This document shows, piece by piece, positions 49,928-58,829 of a stretch of 64,000 bases of DNA. The notes below the pieces were generated by a model. The model searched no databases. It had not been told where the DNA came from and was given only the letters and a program-made list of their open reading frames with translations. Made by a program: the position numbers and the translations under genes. The stretch spans positions 124,001 through 188,000 of the forward strand of contig MNWT01000006.1 of NCBI GenBank assembly GCA_001872735.1. The letters run 5' to 3'. Source of the DNA: Verrucomicrobia bacterium CG1_02_43_26. Its GTDB lineage: Bacteria > Verrucomicrobiota > Verrucomicrobiia > Opitutales > CG1-02-43-26. Position 1 is the stretch's first letter; every line of letters begins with the position of its first letter.

Positions 49928-51922
49928 TTAAAGCGCGCTGCCCGAAATTCGGCTGTTGAGGCCTTCGGGCGTGACGATTTTAGCATCTTGAAAAATAGCG
50001 TTTTGAGGAACATTTCTCAACTGCTGGTTTTCCAGCCCGCCGCCCGCGGAAACCATATTAGCAGTAACGAATATCAGCAAATTGCGCTTTTGGTTGGTTT
50101 CTCCTTTAGACCTAAATAGTCTGCCAACACCTGGGATATCTCCCAAAATAGGCACTTTGTCCCGAATGCTTTTGATTTCTTCTCGCGTAAGGCCGCCCAT
50201 GACGACTGTTGCGCCATCGTGTATCGTGACTTCCGTTTCAATTTCTCGCGTAGAGAAAATGGGTTGGAAAAATCCGGACGGTACCTCAACCATATTCCTG
50301 GCGCCGGCAAGCGCGACACTCTTACCGCCATATTCTACGAATCCCTCAAATTCCGTTACCTTAGGATCCAATCGAAGTGTAATGTTACAGTTGTCATCCT
50401 CAACGGTAGGGGTAACTTCCATCTCAACGCCCACGTTCTTATCCACAAAATCTCTTGGTGTGCCCGCTGTAATCGTTACGCCTGCGGACGTATTGGCGGC
50501 ATTGAGACCGGCCATGCCAACATCAGACTGTATGTCGCCATAGGACTGCGGATAACGAAGTACTTGGGCAACCGTTATTTTGGCTGTCTTACCGGAAAGA
50601 ACCGTGACTTTCGGCGCACTCATGAGATCCGAGCCGGTGTGCTGCTCTAGTGCGTTGATTAATAGTCGTACTTGCCAGTCTTCTATGATTCCTAGAAGCC
50701 CTGCGGCGAGGGTTGTGTTTGTGCCCAAGTTGACCGAATTTGGAAACGTGGGCGGTGCATTGCGAATAATGTGTGGCTCGGATCGGCCATCGATTAAGAT
50801 TTGGCCGGTGCCTGAACTGCTGCTCGTAGCGAAAGCATTTGAAAGGCTACGCAGATTGTTGGAGTCTCCTAAATACGTGCGGGCAAAACGCTCATTAGCG
50901 TAGTTATTTTGGTGAATGCTCCACTTGAATCCAAGTTCTTCTAGCGCGCCTTGTTGAACTTCTAGGAATTTTGCCTCGATTTCCACTTGTTTCGTTTGCT
51001 TATAGCGCACCAATATATTCCGCATTTTTTCCAGATTTCGCAGGGTATTGGTGGCTATGATTTGAGTGCCGTCAAAGGCAAATACGGCTCCTTCCGGTCC
51101 ACCGGAAGCTTGTTCAAACGGCACACCGGCGCGGCCAAAGAAGTTTTTCAAGCCTTGCTCTTCTTCTAGTTGAGAGATTTCGGATGCTTTGCTGCTGCTT
51201 TTCTTTCCAATTAATTTTATGACCGTTGCGCGGCTGATTGGCAGAAAATCTGTATTTAAATGAATAATAGGCCCTTCGGCTTTTTGAACCGTGATGACAT
51301 CCTCTTCAATATCATACTGGTAGTGAACGGATCGCGTGATCAGGTCCAGTGCCTTGCCTAGGCTTAAGTTACGCAGATGAATCGTAACTTTTGGGTCATC
51401 GGCAATGGCATTTAATAGCACAATATTAATGCCCTTAAGGCCGTCTGCGGGATCAAATTTTTCCGAAAGCTCGGATAAAGAAAGAATCACTTGGCTAAGG
51501 GGGGCGTTTTGAAACACAATTTTAGGGATAATGATTTGGGACATTTTCTCCAATAGCGGATTTCTTTCAATAATTTCGATCTCAGCTGTGGCGATAGGAA
51601 TCGCTTTAGGCCTTTCCCAACTGATGTCTACTTCCTGAATCATTCCCGCGCGTGTTTCTATATAATCCTTGTCCGCGGGGTTTATCGCATCTTCAACGCG
51701 TTTCAAATACTTTTTCGCGGTTTCGTTTTCGGGGTCTATCTCGAGTGCCTGTGTTAAAGAATCTTTAGCCGCTAAATAATCACCGACTGAGTATTGTGCT
51801 CGTCCCCTAAATAGATACTTCTTTAGCTCTTGAGCATTCTCCTGCTCCTCTTCTGTTCCGTGGGCAAAAAGCCCCAGTGCAAAAATAAAAACACTTAGGG
51901 TTATGAGGGTTTTAGCTCTCTT
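49928..51922 (-). CDS. Secretin (type IV pilus/type II secretion outer-membrane channel)
   Basis: Forms the outer-membrane ring of a pilus or secretion machine. The 664-residue product has a signal peptide (MKRAKTLITLSVFIFALGLF), a TPR-like unit (LFRGRAQYSVGDYLAAKDSL, about 32-75), N-domains with VTIHLRNLSLGKALDLITRS, and the secretin core from about 450, including LMSAPKVTVLSGKTAKITVA, VGVEMEVTPTVEDDNCNITL and IHDGATVVMGGLTREEIKSI with VPILGDIPGVGRLFRSK. Start ATG 51922 overlaps the end of the preceding gene by 11 bases; a GTG at 51970 is an alternative. The order PilM/N, PilO-like, secretin resembles Akkermansia Amuc_1101-1098. Confidence 0.92.
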   Translation of the reverse strand, partial: KRAKTLITLSVFIFALGLFAHGTEEEQENAQELKKYLFRGRAQYSVGDYLAAKDSLTQALEIDPENETAKKYLKRVEDAINPADKDYIETRAGMIQEVDISWERPKAIPIATAEIEIIERNPLLEKMSQIIIPKIVFQNAPLSQVILSLSELSEKFDPADGLKGINIVLLNAIADDPKVTIHLRNLSLGKALDLITRSVHYQYDIEEDVITVQKAEGPIIHLNTDFLPISRATVIKLIGKKSSSKASEISQLEEEQGLKNFFGRAGVPFEQASGGPEGAVFAFDGTQIIATNTLRNLEKMRNILVRYKQTKQVEIEAKFLEVQQGALEELGFKWSIHQNNYANERFARTYLGDSNNLRSLSNAFATSSSSGTGQILIDGRSEPHIIRNAPPTFPNSVNLGTNTTLAAGLLGIIEDWQVRLLINALEQHTGSDLMSAPKVTVLSGKTAKITVAQVLRYPQSYGDIQSDVGMAGLNAANTSAGVTITAGTPRDFVDKNVGVEMEVTPTVEDDNCNITLRLDPKVTEFEGFVEYGGKSVALAGARNMVEVPSGFFQPIFSTREIETEVTIHDGATVVMGGLTREEIKSIRDKVPILGDIPGVGRLFRSKGETNQKRNLLIFVTANMVSAGGGLENQQLRNVPQNAIFQDAKIVTPEGLNSRISGSAL

Positions 51923-53153
51923 CATATGTGGTATTAATTTTTTGGGCGATAAAAGTTTCGTTGTCTGCACGCGAATATGTCCCGTGAGATTGATTAGGCG
52001 TATAGGGTGCTACCTGATGTTCAAGATCGTTTTGCTCATCATAAAAAACTGCTATTTGGGGAACGGTGCTGGTGCTTTCTGCTCTTGTGAGATGCGAAAA
52101 GTAAAGATCGGTTCCAGCGATGCGATTGCCTTCCTTTAGGTAAAGTAATTCGTGAGTGGTATTTGATTGAATAATGACGGTCGCAGAATCGAAACTTAAA
52201 ATATCTTCGCTCAGATACCCCATAAGCGTGTATTGGGAGTCCAAGGTATTGAAAGGGCTCTCGGGCGCTTCTTCATTATTAGAGACTCTTTTTTTTAGCA
52301 AAAAATAAGTTCCTGCGTCTTCATCTTTTGTGATTAACGGTGGGCTAAAGAAGTGATGCGTGGCGTGAATTGCTTTTTCTTTGTGGATAATCGAGGGGCT
52401 AATTTTTTTTGTAGTATTAAAATCGATACAGTTGATTAGGATAGAAAAAAGCGTATTATGCGGTTTGGTGACGACCTGTCCCCAGTCTTTGGGTAGCGAA
52501 AATGGCTCGTTGTCTATACTGGCGGGGAATGTCTTGATCTCTGAAATGATGCAGGGCATTTGCATCGCAGTCATCGTGTCAATAAACTGGACGGCTGTGT
52601 GAGTGTCTCCAGTAAATTGAATTTCTAAGGTCTCCTCATTCTTGATAAGGCTGCTCGCTTCACGATTTTTAGTGTCAGAGGAAGCTTTTTTTATATTAAC
52701 GATTTCGGTGGGTTTGGCTCTTAATAGCGCTTGGCTTATTTGTGGAACACACCTCGCTAACCCTGTGTTTTCTTCTGTGATCAATGCAGCGTAGCTACCT
52801 ATGAACTCGTTCCCTAAAAGAACATTTTCTTCGTTAGCGAGATCAAGAAGTCTATTCTTTTCCTTTTCAATCTGAAGCCAATTAACGCCAGAGGGCTCAT
52901 GTGTATTTTTTTCTTCATCTGATTCACTGAAGAATTCAGCCACGTGGCGTGAAATTGTTTCATTTATCGAGTCTCTTTGCGCGCTATGGTCTGGGAAATT
53001 TTTTCTCTGAAGCACGGCTAACTCGGTTGATGCCTTGTGTAGGCTCGTATTCGTTTTAGTGAGCTTTTTGTAGTTATAGACCGTAATCGCACTGCTCGTA
53101 ATGATCGCTAGGAGCAAGATGGCTGACAGTACTTTTTTGGTTAACGCTGTCAT
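51912..53153 (-). CDS. PilO-like protein (Amuc_1100-type position)
   Basis: Probable inner-membrane component between PilM/N and the secretin. The 413-residue product has a single N-terminal membrane helix (VLSAILLLAIITSSAITVY, about 8-27), a charged coiled coil (about 30-125), and a globular region with LEIQFTGDTHTAVQFIDTM and MQMPCIISEIKTFP, which is like the PilO alpha/beta fold. A C-terminal part contains TLMGYLSEDILSFDSATVII and LYLKEGNRIAGTDLYFSHL, resembling a PilP/GspC-like beta domain. Position between a PilM/N-like gene and a secretin matches Amuc_1100; sequence similarity to it was not computed. Confidence 0.7.
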   Translation of the reverse strand: MTALTKKVLSAILLLAIITSSAITVYNYKKLTKTNTSLHKASTELAVLQRKNFPDHSAQRDSINETISRHVAEFFSESDEEKNTHEPSGVNWLQIEKEKNRLLDLANEENVLLGNEFIGSYAALITEENTGLARCVPQISQALLRAKPTEIVNIKKASSDTKNREASSLIKNEETLEIQFTGDTHTAVQFIDTMTAMQMPCIISEIKTFPASIDNEPFSLPKDWGQVVTKPHNTLFSILINCIDFNTTKKISPSIIHKEKAIHATHHFFSPPLITKDEDAGTYFLLKKRVSNNEEAPESPFNTLDSQYTLMGYLSEDILSFDSATVIIQSNTTHELLYLKEGNRIAGTDLYFSHLTRAESTSTVPQIAVFYDEQNDLEHQVAPYTPNQSHGTYSRADNETFIAQKINTTYEES

Positions 53154-53157
53154 CGCA

Positions 53158-54624
53158 CTAGTTCTGTAGGCCTACTCGAAGGGCTAATGTGGTGATTTCA
53201 GAATCGTGGCCTTCAATAGAAAGCGACAACAGAGATCCTTTACCAAATGCTCCTTCCATGTCGTCGGCCATTTTTTGGATAGTTGATAAATGTTCTTCCT
53301 TGGTCTTGCCTAACGAAAGCATTTTGGTGCGTAACAGAATCGCATTCTGTGCCGAGGGAGCCATTGTTAAGCTTTCAATCCAGGCAAATGGGTGTTTTTT
53401 GAAAATTTCTTCTAGCGAAGACATGCGTGATTTCCAGGAGCTTTTAGCGATTGCAAGCGCGGACCACTCTTTTTGTTCATCTGCAAGGGCTTGAAGCTCC
53501 GATTCTAGTTGAATAAAAACGGCCTCTTGCTGCTTGATTTTATCCATGCAGGCTTTCACATCATTTTCATTTTCTAAAGCCAGATCTAGGCGATTGCTCA
53601 CCACTACTTGTATCGAAAAAACAATCACAAGAACCGCGGCCGCAGTTGCAATCCAAGTGTTATAAAAGCTTTTATTTGAACGGGCGTTTGGTGACGTTAA
53701 GTTGAAAAAAGCTGCTTCCTTGGTGAGTATGCTGGCTCCAATAAGTTTAGAAATAACGGTGTTTTTATTAACAAGTTCTAGCGTCTTTTTTAGGCACACG
53801 TTGCCGCCTTTTGAGAAATCAAAAGTGTTGTTCTCGTCATCCGTAATTTTATAAAGCTTATTCGGCAAAGGGTAGCCCGTGTGTTTTTGAAATTGATCGC
53901 GTATTCGTGAAAATTCATTTTCAGGATCAAGTGTTTGGCTTGGGTTAACTCCTTTCCTGGCATAAAAACCCCTTTTGTAGTTGATGGTTATAAGGGTTTC
54001 GTTCGGAGCAGTTCTTACGATAAGGCAATCTTCCTCTCCCATCACGTAACGTGTGCTGTAATAATCTAATAAGGAGGCGGGCAGGATACCGGCTAGGGTT
54101 ATGCCTGATTTTTTAAAGCCATGGATGAAATCACGGGCAAGCGTTCGTTTAATAGCGTAAAAATGGACATCTTGCCAAGGCTCGCCTTCGTGCACACAGG
54201 TTTGCCCCAGGTAAACATCATCCAGTAGGTAGGGCAGTCGTTGTTGAATTTCGTGTTTCAGAATTGTTTTTTGATGGCGTGCTTGAACTTTGGGTACGCG
54301 CATCCATTTGAAAAACTCATATTCTAAGGGGAGTACTGCGTAAGTTTTTCCGGGCATGTTTAATTTACCCCAGTTGGCCTCAATGTATTGGGCGGCCATT
54401 TTTAACCAATCATCCGCAGTGGTCGCGAGGCTGTTAAATGGAATTTCCCGCCATGCCTCTACGCTCAAGCTACCTTTTGTGTTGTATACCGTTCCAATTC
54501 CTATAAAGGAAGGGTCGCAAATGAGGATATTTACTGTATCACGGAATAACATTAAGGGGGCGCTTGGGTTCGGGGAATGAGATAACTCAAAAATACTATC
54601 AGTAGGCACCCGGTACGCAAACAT
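53158..54624 (-). CDS. PilM-PilN fusion-type pilus assembly protein
   Basis: Actin-like PilM fused to a PilN-type membrane protein. The first 330 residues follow the PilM pattern: LPLEYEFFKWMRVPKVQ, ILKHEIQQRLPYLLDDVYLG, FYAIKRTLARDFIHGFKKSG, ILPASLLDYYSTRYVM. A membrane helix lies around 331-349 (WIATAAAVLVIVFSIQVVV), followed by a coiled coil (ENENDVKACMDKIKQQEAVF) and a PilN-like end (AWIESLTMAPSAQNAILLRT). It is the first gene of the pilus-assembly block on the reverse strand and diverges from glyS. The fusion parallels Amuc_1101. Confidence 0.8.
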   Translation of the reverse strand: MFAYRVPTDSIFELSHSPNPSAPLMLFRDTVNILICDPSFIGIGTVYNTKGSLSVEAWREIPFNSLATTADDWLKMAAQYIEANWGKLNMPGKTYAVLPLEYEFFKWMRVPKVQARHQKTILKHEIQQRLPYLLDDVYLGQTCVHEGEPWQDVHFYAIKRTLARDFIHGFKKSGITLAGILPASLLDYYSTRYVMGEEDCLIVRTAPNETLITINYKRGFYARKGVNPSQTLDPENEFSRIRDQFQKHTGYPLPNKLYKITDDENNTFDFSKGGNVCLKKTLELVNKNTVISKLIGASILTKEAAFFNLTSPNARSNKSFYNTWIATAAAVLVIVFSIQVVVSNRLDLALENENDVKACMDKIKQQEAVFIQLESELQALADEQKEWSALAIAKSSWKSRMSSLEEIFKKHPFAWIESLTMAPSAQNAILLRTKMLSLGKTKEEHLSTIQKMADDMEGAFGKGSLLSLSIEGHDSEITTLALRVGLQN

Positions 54625-54710
54625 TTTCTAGATAGAGCCTTGCTGGGTAGCGAGACCAATGGGCTATTATCCTTGACCCCGAATGCCTTACGTTTCATCA
54701 TAAAAGCCTT

Positions 54711-56225
54711 ATGGATACCAATACACGTACAATGCCAACAATGGATAATATAGTAGCCTTATGCAAACGCCGCGGGTTCATTTTTCATTCTTCAGAGATT
54801 TACGGCGGTATAAACGGTTTTTTTGATTACGGTCCTATGGGCTCAGAGATGCGTCGTAATATTAAAAATGCTTGGTGGCAGGATATGATTCAGGAGCGGG
54901 ATGATATGGTCGGACTGGATTCTTCCATTATCATGCACTCCAATGTATGGAAGGCTTCCGGCCACATCGAAGGATTTTCAGATCCTATGGTGGATTGCAA
55001 AGAGTCTAAATTGCGTTACCGCGCGGACCAATTATTCTTCGCTCCTGTCAGTGTAGATGATGATGTTATCGGTTACGTGAGTGTTCTGGAATCTGGCACG
55101 ATGCAAGAAGAGGCAGACAAAGCCGCCGAAGCACTAAAGCGTAAGCTCGCTAAACAGGGATCATTGAAGGCGGTTGCCTTAAAACCGTTTACCGAAGCTA
55201 AGCCAGAGGAGTACGAGCTTGTCCCCTCCCCTGCTACGGGAAAACCGGGCTCATTGACGGCTCCTAGGGATTTTAATTTAATGTTTGAGACGAGTGTTGG
55301 CGCTATGCGTGACGAGTCTTCTATCGCCTATTTAAGACCAGAGACCGCTCAGGGTATTTTCGCGAATTTCAAAAACGTGGTTGATACAACTCGCGTGAAG
55401 GTGCCTTTTGGTATTGCCCAAATCGGTAAAGCTTTCCGCAATGAAATCACGCCGCGCAATTATATTTTCCGCTCTCGTGAATTTGAGCAAATGGAGATCG
55501 AATACTTCATTCCCCCACAAGATGATGCTTGGGAAAAGTTCCATCAGGAGTGGGTTGATGCGAGTATGGCTTGGCTCGTTAATATGGGCTTGGATCCTAA
55601 ATTATTAGATAAAGAGGTACACTCAGTTGATAAACTAGCTCACTACGCAAAAGCTTGTACCGATATCGTGTTCCAGTTTCCTTTCGGAAAACAAGAACTC
55701 CAAGGCATCGCGGCTCGGGGTAACTATGACCTTATGCAGCACCAGGAGCATAGCGGTAAATCGCTTGAGTATTTTGATGAAATTACAAAAGAGCGCTACG
55801 TGCCGCATGTGATTGAGCCTTCTATCGGGGTGGATCGCCTCTTCCTGGCACTCATGTGCTCGGCTTACCAAGAGGATGAAATTGATGGCGAAAAACGCAT
55901 CGTTCTAAAATTGCATCCGCGTGTCGCTCCTATCAAGGTGGGTATTTTCCCGTTATTGAAAAATAAACCGGAGCTCGTTGCCGTGGCGGAAAAGATATAC
56001 CAGCAGCTGAGAAAGCGCTGGAATGTTGCTTATGACGCTTCTGGAGCGATTGGTCGCCGTTATCGCAGAATGGATGAAGTGGGTACGCCTTTTGGTGTCA
56101 CCATAGACTTTGAAACCTTAGAGAATAATACCGTTACATTGCGTGATCGCGATACTACAAAGCAGGAGCGTATCAGCATTGATGACCTTTTGCCTTTCTT
56201 GCAAGCGCGTATTGATGGTGAATAG
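54711..56225 (+). CDS. glyS: Glycyl-tRNA synthetase, alpha2 dimer type
   Basis: Charges tRNA-Gly. The 504-residue protein belongs to the single-chain eukaryote/archaea-like class II form: [40 protein letters not shown], the motif 2 region [20 protein letters not shown] with FEQMEIEYF, motif 3 [16 protein letters not shown], and a C-terminal anticodon-binding domain ([20 protein letters not shown]). Two further ATG codons lie close downstream but the first is used. A strong terminator follows the stop. Divergent from the pilus operon. Confidence 0.97.
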   Translation: MDTNTRTMPTMDNIVALCKRRGFIFHSSEIYGGINGFFDYGPMGSEMRRNIKNAWWQDMIQERDDMVGLDSSIIMHSNVWKASGHIEGFSDPMVDCKESKLRYRADQLFFAPVSVDDDVIGYVSVLESGTMQEEADKAAEALKRKLAKQGSLKAVALKPFTEAKPEEYELVPSPATGKPGSLTAPRDFNLMFETSVGAMRDESSIAYLRPETAQGIFANFKNVVDTTRVKVPFGIAQIGKAFRNEITPRNYIFRSREFEQMEIEYFIPPQDDAWEKFHQEWVDASMAWLVNMGLDPKLLDKEVHSVDKLAHYAKACTDIVFQFPFGKQELQGIAARGNYDLMQHQEHSGKSLEYFDEITKERYVPHVIEPSIGVDRLFLALMCSAYQEDEIDGEKRIVLKLHPRVAPIKVGIFPLLKNKPELVAVAEKIYQQLRKRWNVAYDASGAIGRRYRRMDEVGTPFGVTIDFETLENNTVTLRDRDTTKQERISIDDLLPFLQARIDGE

Positions 56226-56256
56226 CTGTCATCTTTAAACGTACAAAACAATTTCG

Positions 56257-56286
56257 GAGGGGCCTTTTTAAGGCCTCTCTTTTATT
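56257..56286 (+). terminator. Intrinsic terminator of glyS
   Basis: A 10-bp stem GAGGGGCCTT/AAGGCCTCTC with one G-U pair closes a three-T loop and is followed by TTTTATTT. It lies 32 bases after the glyS stop. Confidence 0.85.
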
Positions 56287-56305
56287 TCATGAGCAGGAGT
56301 TGCGT

Positions 56306-56335
56306 TTGACGTATAGTAATAATTGTTTGTACTAT
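56306..56335 (+). promoter_or_regulatory. Promoter of pncC
   Basis: TTGACG (56306-56311), 18-bp spacer, TACTAT (56330-56335). It lies just after the glyS terminator and before pncC, so an independent promoter is needed here. Confidence 0.5.
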
Positions 56336-56352
56336 AACGCTATCCCCTTCTC

Positions 56353-56880
56353 ATGAAAGAAAACAAAAACCAAACAGACCTCTTGAATGACCTTCAATCC
56401 CTTAACGTAGGCGACTTAGCTAAAGATGTCTTTGAGCTTCTTGTTGCCAATCAAAAGAAGTTTGCAGTTGCTGAATCTTGTACGGGTGGGCAATTAAGTA
56501 ACGTAATCACAAACATACCGGGTATTTCTGCTGTCTATGCGGGAGGGGTTTGTTCTTACATGAATGATATAAAAATCAATGTCTTGGGAGTGCCGGAAGA
56601 TGTGATTGGTCAATTTGGCGCGGTCAGTGAAGAGACGGCTCTTGCAATGGCAACAGGGGTTGCCAGGCTTTTTCGTGTGGATTACGCGGTAAGTACTACC
56701 GGCTATGCAGGGCCGGAGGGTGGAGATGCTCGTAACCCCGTTGGTACGGTTTGTGTCGGGGTTTATTCTCCGAAATCCGAATATGTGCGGAAATTTAAGT
56801 TTTCGGGGAATCGGGAGGCGATCAAGGCCAGCGCGGTTAAAGCGGCTCTTGTCTTGTTAATTGAAGCACTGCAGGCGTGA
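56353..56880 (+). CDS. pncC: Nicotinamide-nucleotide amidohydrolase (CinA C-terminal family)
   Basis: Hydrolyses nicotinamide mononucleotide to nicotinate mononucleotide; the family is the C-terminal domain of the competence-induced protein CinA. The 175-residue product has KKFAVAESCTGGQLSNVIT with the catalytic Ser region, GVCSYMNDIKINVLGVP, FGAVSEETALAMATGVA, and YAVSTTGYAGPEGGDARNPV with GTVCVGV. The N-terminal CinA domain is absent, so it is a stand-alone PncC. It is followed 84 bases later by holA. Confidence 0.93.
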   Translation: MKENKNQTDLLNDLQSLNVGDLAKDVFELLVANQKKFAVAESCTGGQLSNVITNIPGISAVYAGGVCSYMNDIKINVLGVPEDVIGQFGAVSEETALAMATGVARLFRVDYAVSTTGYAGPEGGDARNPVGTVCVGVYSPKSEYVRKFKFSGNREAIKASAVKAALVLLIEALQA

Positions 56881-56964
56881 GGAATTAGGGATAAATCTTT
56901 ATCGTTTGCATTGGCGATGGGATGTTTTAGGATAACTCATTAAGTTTTTTAAATAGTTTATAAT

Positions 56965-58059
56965 ATGGCAAAATCGGCATGTGCGTTTATTTGTGGCAAT
57001 GATGACTTCCTGGTCGATCGTGAGGCGGAGCGTATTTATAAGGAACATACCCAAGGTTCTGAGGGTTCTTTTTCAAACGAAACCATTAGCGGAAGCGTAA
57101 ACAATATGTCCGATGTCGAGGCCATTGTGAAGCAAGTCCGCTTAGGCATGCAATCTATGTCTCTTTTTGGGGAAGATAAGGTGATATGGATTAAGGGGGT
57201 TAATTTTTTGGCAGATACCCCGACTGGTCGAGCCGAGGGTACGAAAACACTTGTGGAGGATCTTCAGCAATTGTTATCAAAAATCCCTGCCGGAGTCTTT
57301 GTCGTCATTTCAGCTTGCCCGGTAGACCGGCGAACGAAGCTTTTTAAATGGTTTAAGGATAATGCGGACTTCACCTACCTCGAGGAGCAAAAGAACAACG
57401 CGTCTGTCCATGAGGTCATCCAGTTGGAATGTAAAAAACTGGATATTAGTATCTCCGCGGAGGCCAAGGATATTTTGATCAATAAAGTGGGGGGGAGCAC
57501 GCGCCTTGCTTGTAATGAGCTCCTTAAATTGGCTACTTATAATGGCGATGATAAAAATATCACACCGGCCATGGTGTTGGAGCTGGTGCCGGATTTTGGT
57601 GAAAGTGATTTTTTTGAGCCCGTGGAAGCCTTTTTCTCCGGTGACACTGCCTGGGCGTTGGATTCCCTCAATCGTTACTTTTTTAACAACAATGATGCTC
57701 GCCCTATTATAGCATCGTTGCAAAATCGTAATCGTTTGCTCATTCAGTTGAAAATCCTTTTAGAGGCACAAGAAATTCGATTTGATAACCGTGGTGGCTT
57801 GGATAAATCCGCTTTTGATCGTGCTAAGGACGCGTATGCCAAGTATTTTGATGGCACAGATGCAAAGAGCAGCTATAACGTGTTTACCCAAAATTTGTGG
57901 TACCTGGGTAAATTAGCTCAATCTACGCGGCAATTATCCATGAAAAGGTTGATCGATTTTCAGTCCGCTTTCCTTAAGGCCTTCGAGCAATTAATATCCT
58001 CGTCTGCGCCGCAAAAAACGATCCTGGAAACTCTCTTTTTAAGCTGTCTGGCTGAGTAA
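56965..58059 (+). CDS. holA: DNA polymerase III subunit delta
   Basis: Clamp-loader subunit that opens the sliding clamp. The 364-residue protein has the HolA layout: an N-terminal segment FICGNDDFLVDREAERIYKE, the LGMQSMSLFGEDKVIWIKG strand, VVISACPVDRRTKLFKWFKD, the helical DNA-clamp part ISISAEAKDILINKVGGSTR, and a C-terminal collar domain (FFEPVEAFFSGDTAWALDSL, ASLQNRNRLLIQLKI). Similarity is diffuse, as usual for HolA, but the order is right. It converges with the 192-residue gene. Confidence 0.9.
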   Translation: MAKSACAFICGNDDFLVDREAERIYKEHTQGSEGSFSNETISGSVNNMSDVEAIVKQVRLGMQSMSLFGEDKVIWIKGVNFLADTPTGRAEGTKTLVEDLQQLLSKIPAGVFVVISACPVDRRTKLFKWFKDNADFTYLEEQKNNASVHEVIQLECKKLDISISAEAKDILINKVGGSTRLACNELLKLATYNGDDKNITPAMVLELVPDFGESDFFEPVEAFFSGDTAWALDSLNRYFFNNNDARPIIASLQNRNRLLIQLKILLEAQEIRFDNRGGLDKSAFDRAKDAYAKYFDGTDAKSSYNVFTQNLWYLGKLAQSTRQLSMKRLIDFQSAFLKAFEQLISSSAPQKTILETLFLSCLAE

Positions 58060-58082
58060 TGAAGGGGTGCTCGCCGGTTATA

Positions 58083-58661
58083 CTAAACGCGGAAGCCTTC
58101 AATCAATTGCTCAATTGTCTTAATCGTACGCGTTAAATAATCAATTTTAATGCGCGCGAGGTCGACAAGTTGCATGTATTGCTCGATAGACTCTGCGATA
58201 TCATTCGCATCATCACCGTTACTCTTTAGGTAGATCTGGTTGCACTCAACTAAAAGGGGCTTGATCGTGTTATTGATGTAATCGATCACATCTTCGATCA
58301 ATGTCATGTAAACAGGATCCTTTTCCAATTCAGCAGCTACCTTTTCGTATTGATCACCCATGATTATCCCTAAAAATTGAGCATTGGTGTGCGCGAAATC
58401 ATTCACTGTGCGTAAGAACTTTTCATTACATTCCTGAAAACGGCTGATCTCGGGTACGATGCCATTACGCTTAAATTGTAAACTCTGGGATTCATCTCTA
58501 AATTGTAGGTTATTATCCCCTTGTGCTGCAGACTCTATGTTTGTTTTGGGGAGTGTCACGTCAAACGCATAAAGGAATGACAAATCTTGTCCACCTTGTG
58601 CTAATTTAGCCAATTCATCTGAGGTATTGTCGAATTTGATATTGAATCTTAAGTTTAACAT
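58083..58661 (-). CDS. Uncharacterised helical protein (192 aa)
   Basis: Not recognised. No signal peptide or membrane helix is visible. The first 70 residues are mixed (LNLRFNIKFDNTSDELAKLA, LSFLYAFDVTLPKT); the rest is strongly helical and acidic with a coiled-coil-like C-terminus (YMQLVDLARIKIDYLTRTIK). Its promoter region matches that of the 239-residue gene in layout (see findings), which suggests joint regulation. The gene converges with holA, 23 bases apart. A possible partner or secreted-protein role is speculation. Confidence 0.6.
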   Translation of the reverse strand: MLNLRFNIKFDNTSDELAKLAQGGQDLSFLYAFDVTLPKTNIESAAQGDNNLQFRDESQSLQFKRNGIVPEISRFQECNEKFLRTVNDFAHTNAQFLGIIMGDQYEKVAAELEKDPVYMTLIEDVIDYINNTIKPLLVECNQIYLKSNGDDANDIAESIEQYMQLVDLARIKIDYLTRTIKTIEQLIEGFRV

Positions 58662-58713
58662 AATTTTGACTGGGTTGTTTTGATAATTAATTTTAAAATT
58701 TAATTAAGATTTA

Positions 58714-58742
58714 ATTATAACTAAATTATTAATAAAATTCAA
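58714..58742 (-). promoter_or_regulatory. AT-rich promoter of the 192-aa gene
   Basis: Reverse strand: TTGAAT (58742-58737), 17-bp spacer containing TATTAATAATT, TATAAT (58719-58714). Further upstream is CTTATAATTAA (58770-58760). The whole arrangement recurs before the 239-residue gene. Confidence 0.55.
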
Positions 58743-58780
58743 CTAAAATAAATTATAAGTTAATTATAAGTTCTTCGGCC

Positions 58781-58815
58781 AAACAAAAACCGCCCATTTC
58801 AGGGCGGTTTTTGTT
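58781..58815 (-). terminator. Strong bidirectional-type terminator after the 239-aa gene
   Basis: AAACAAAAACCGCCC and GGGCGGTTTTTGTTT form a 15-bp stem with a six-base loop. On the reverse strand it stands 15 bases past the stop of the 239-residue gene; the flanking A and T runs make it work on either strand. Confidence 0.88.
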
Positions 58816-58829
58816 TGAATTTTTTTAAG

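Noticed and set aside
54625-54710. T-box or promoter element before glyS
   Set aside because: A TTGACC is present but no convincing -10 box at the right distance and no T-box sequence or terminator/antiterminator pair.
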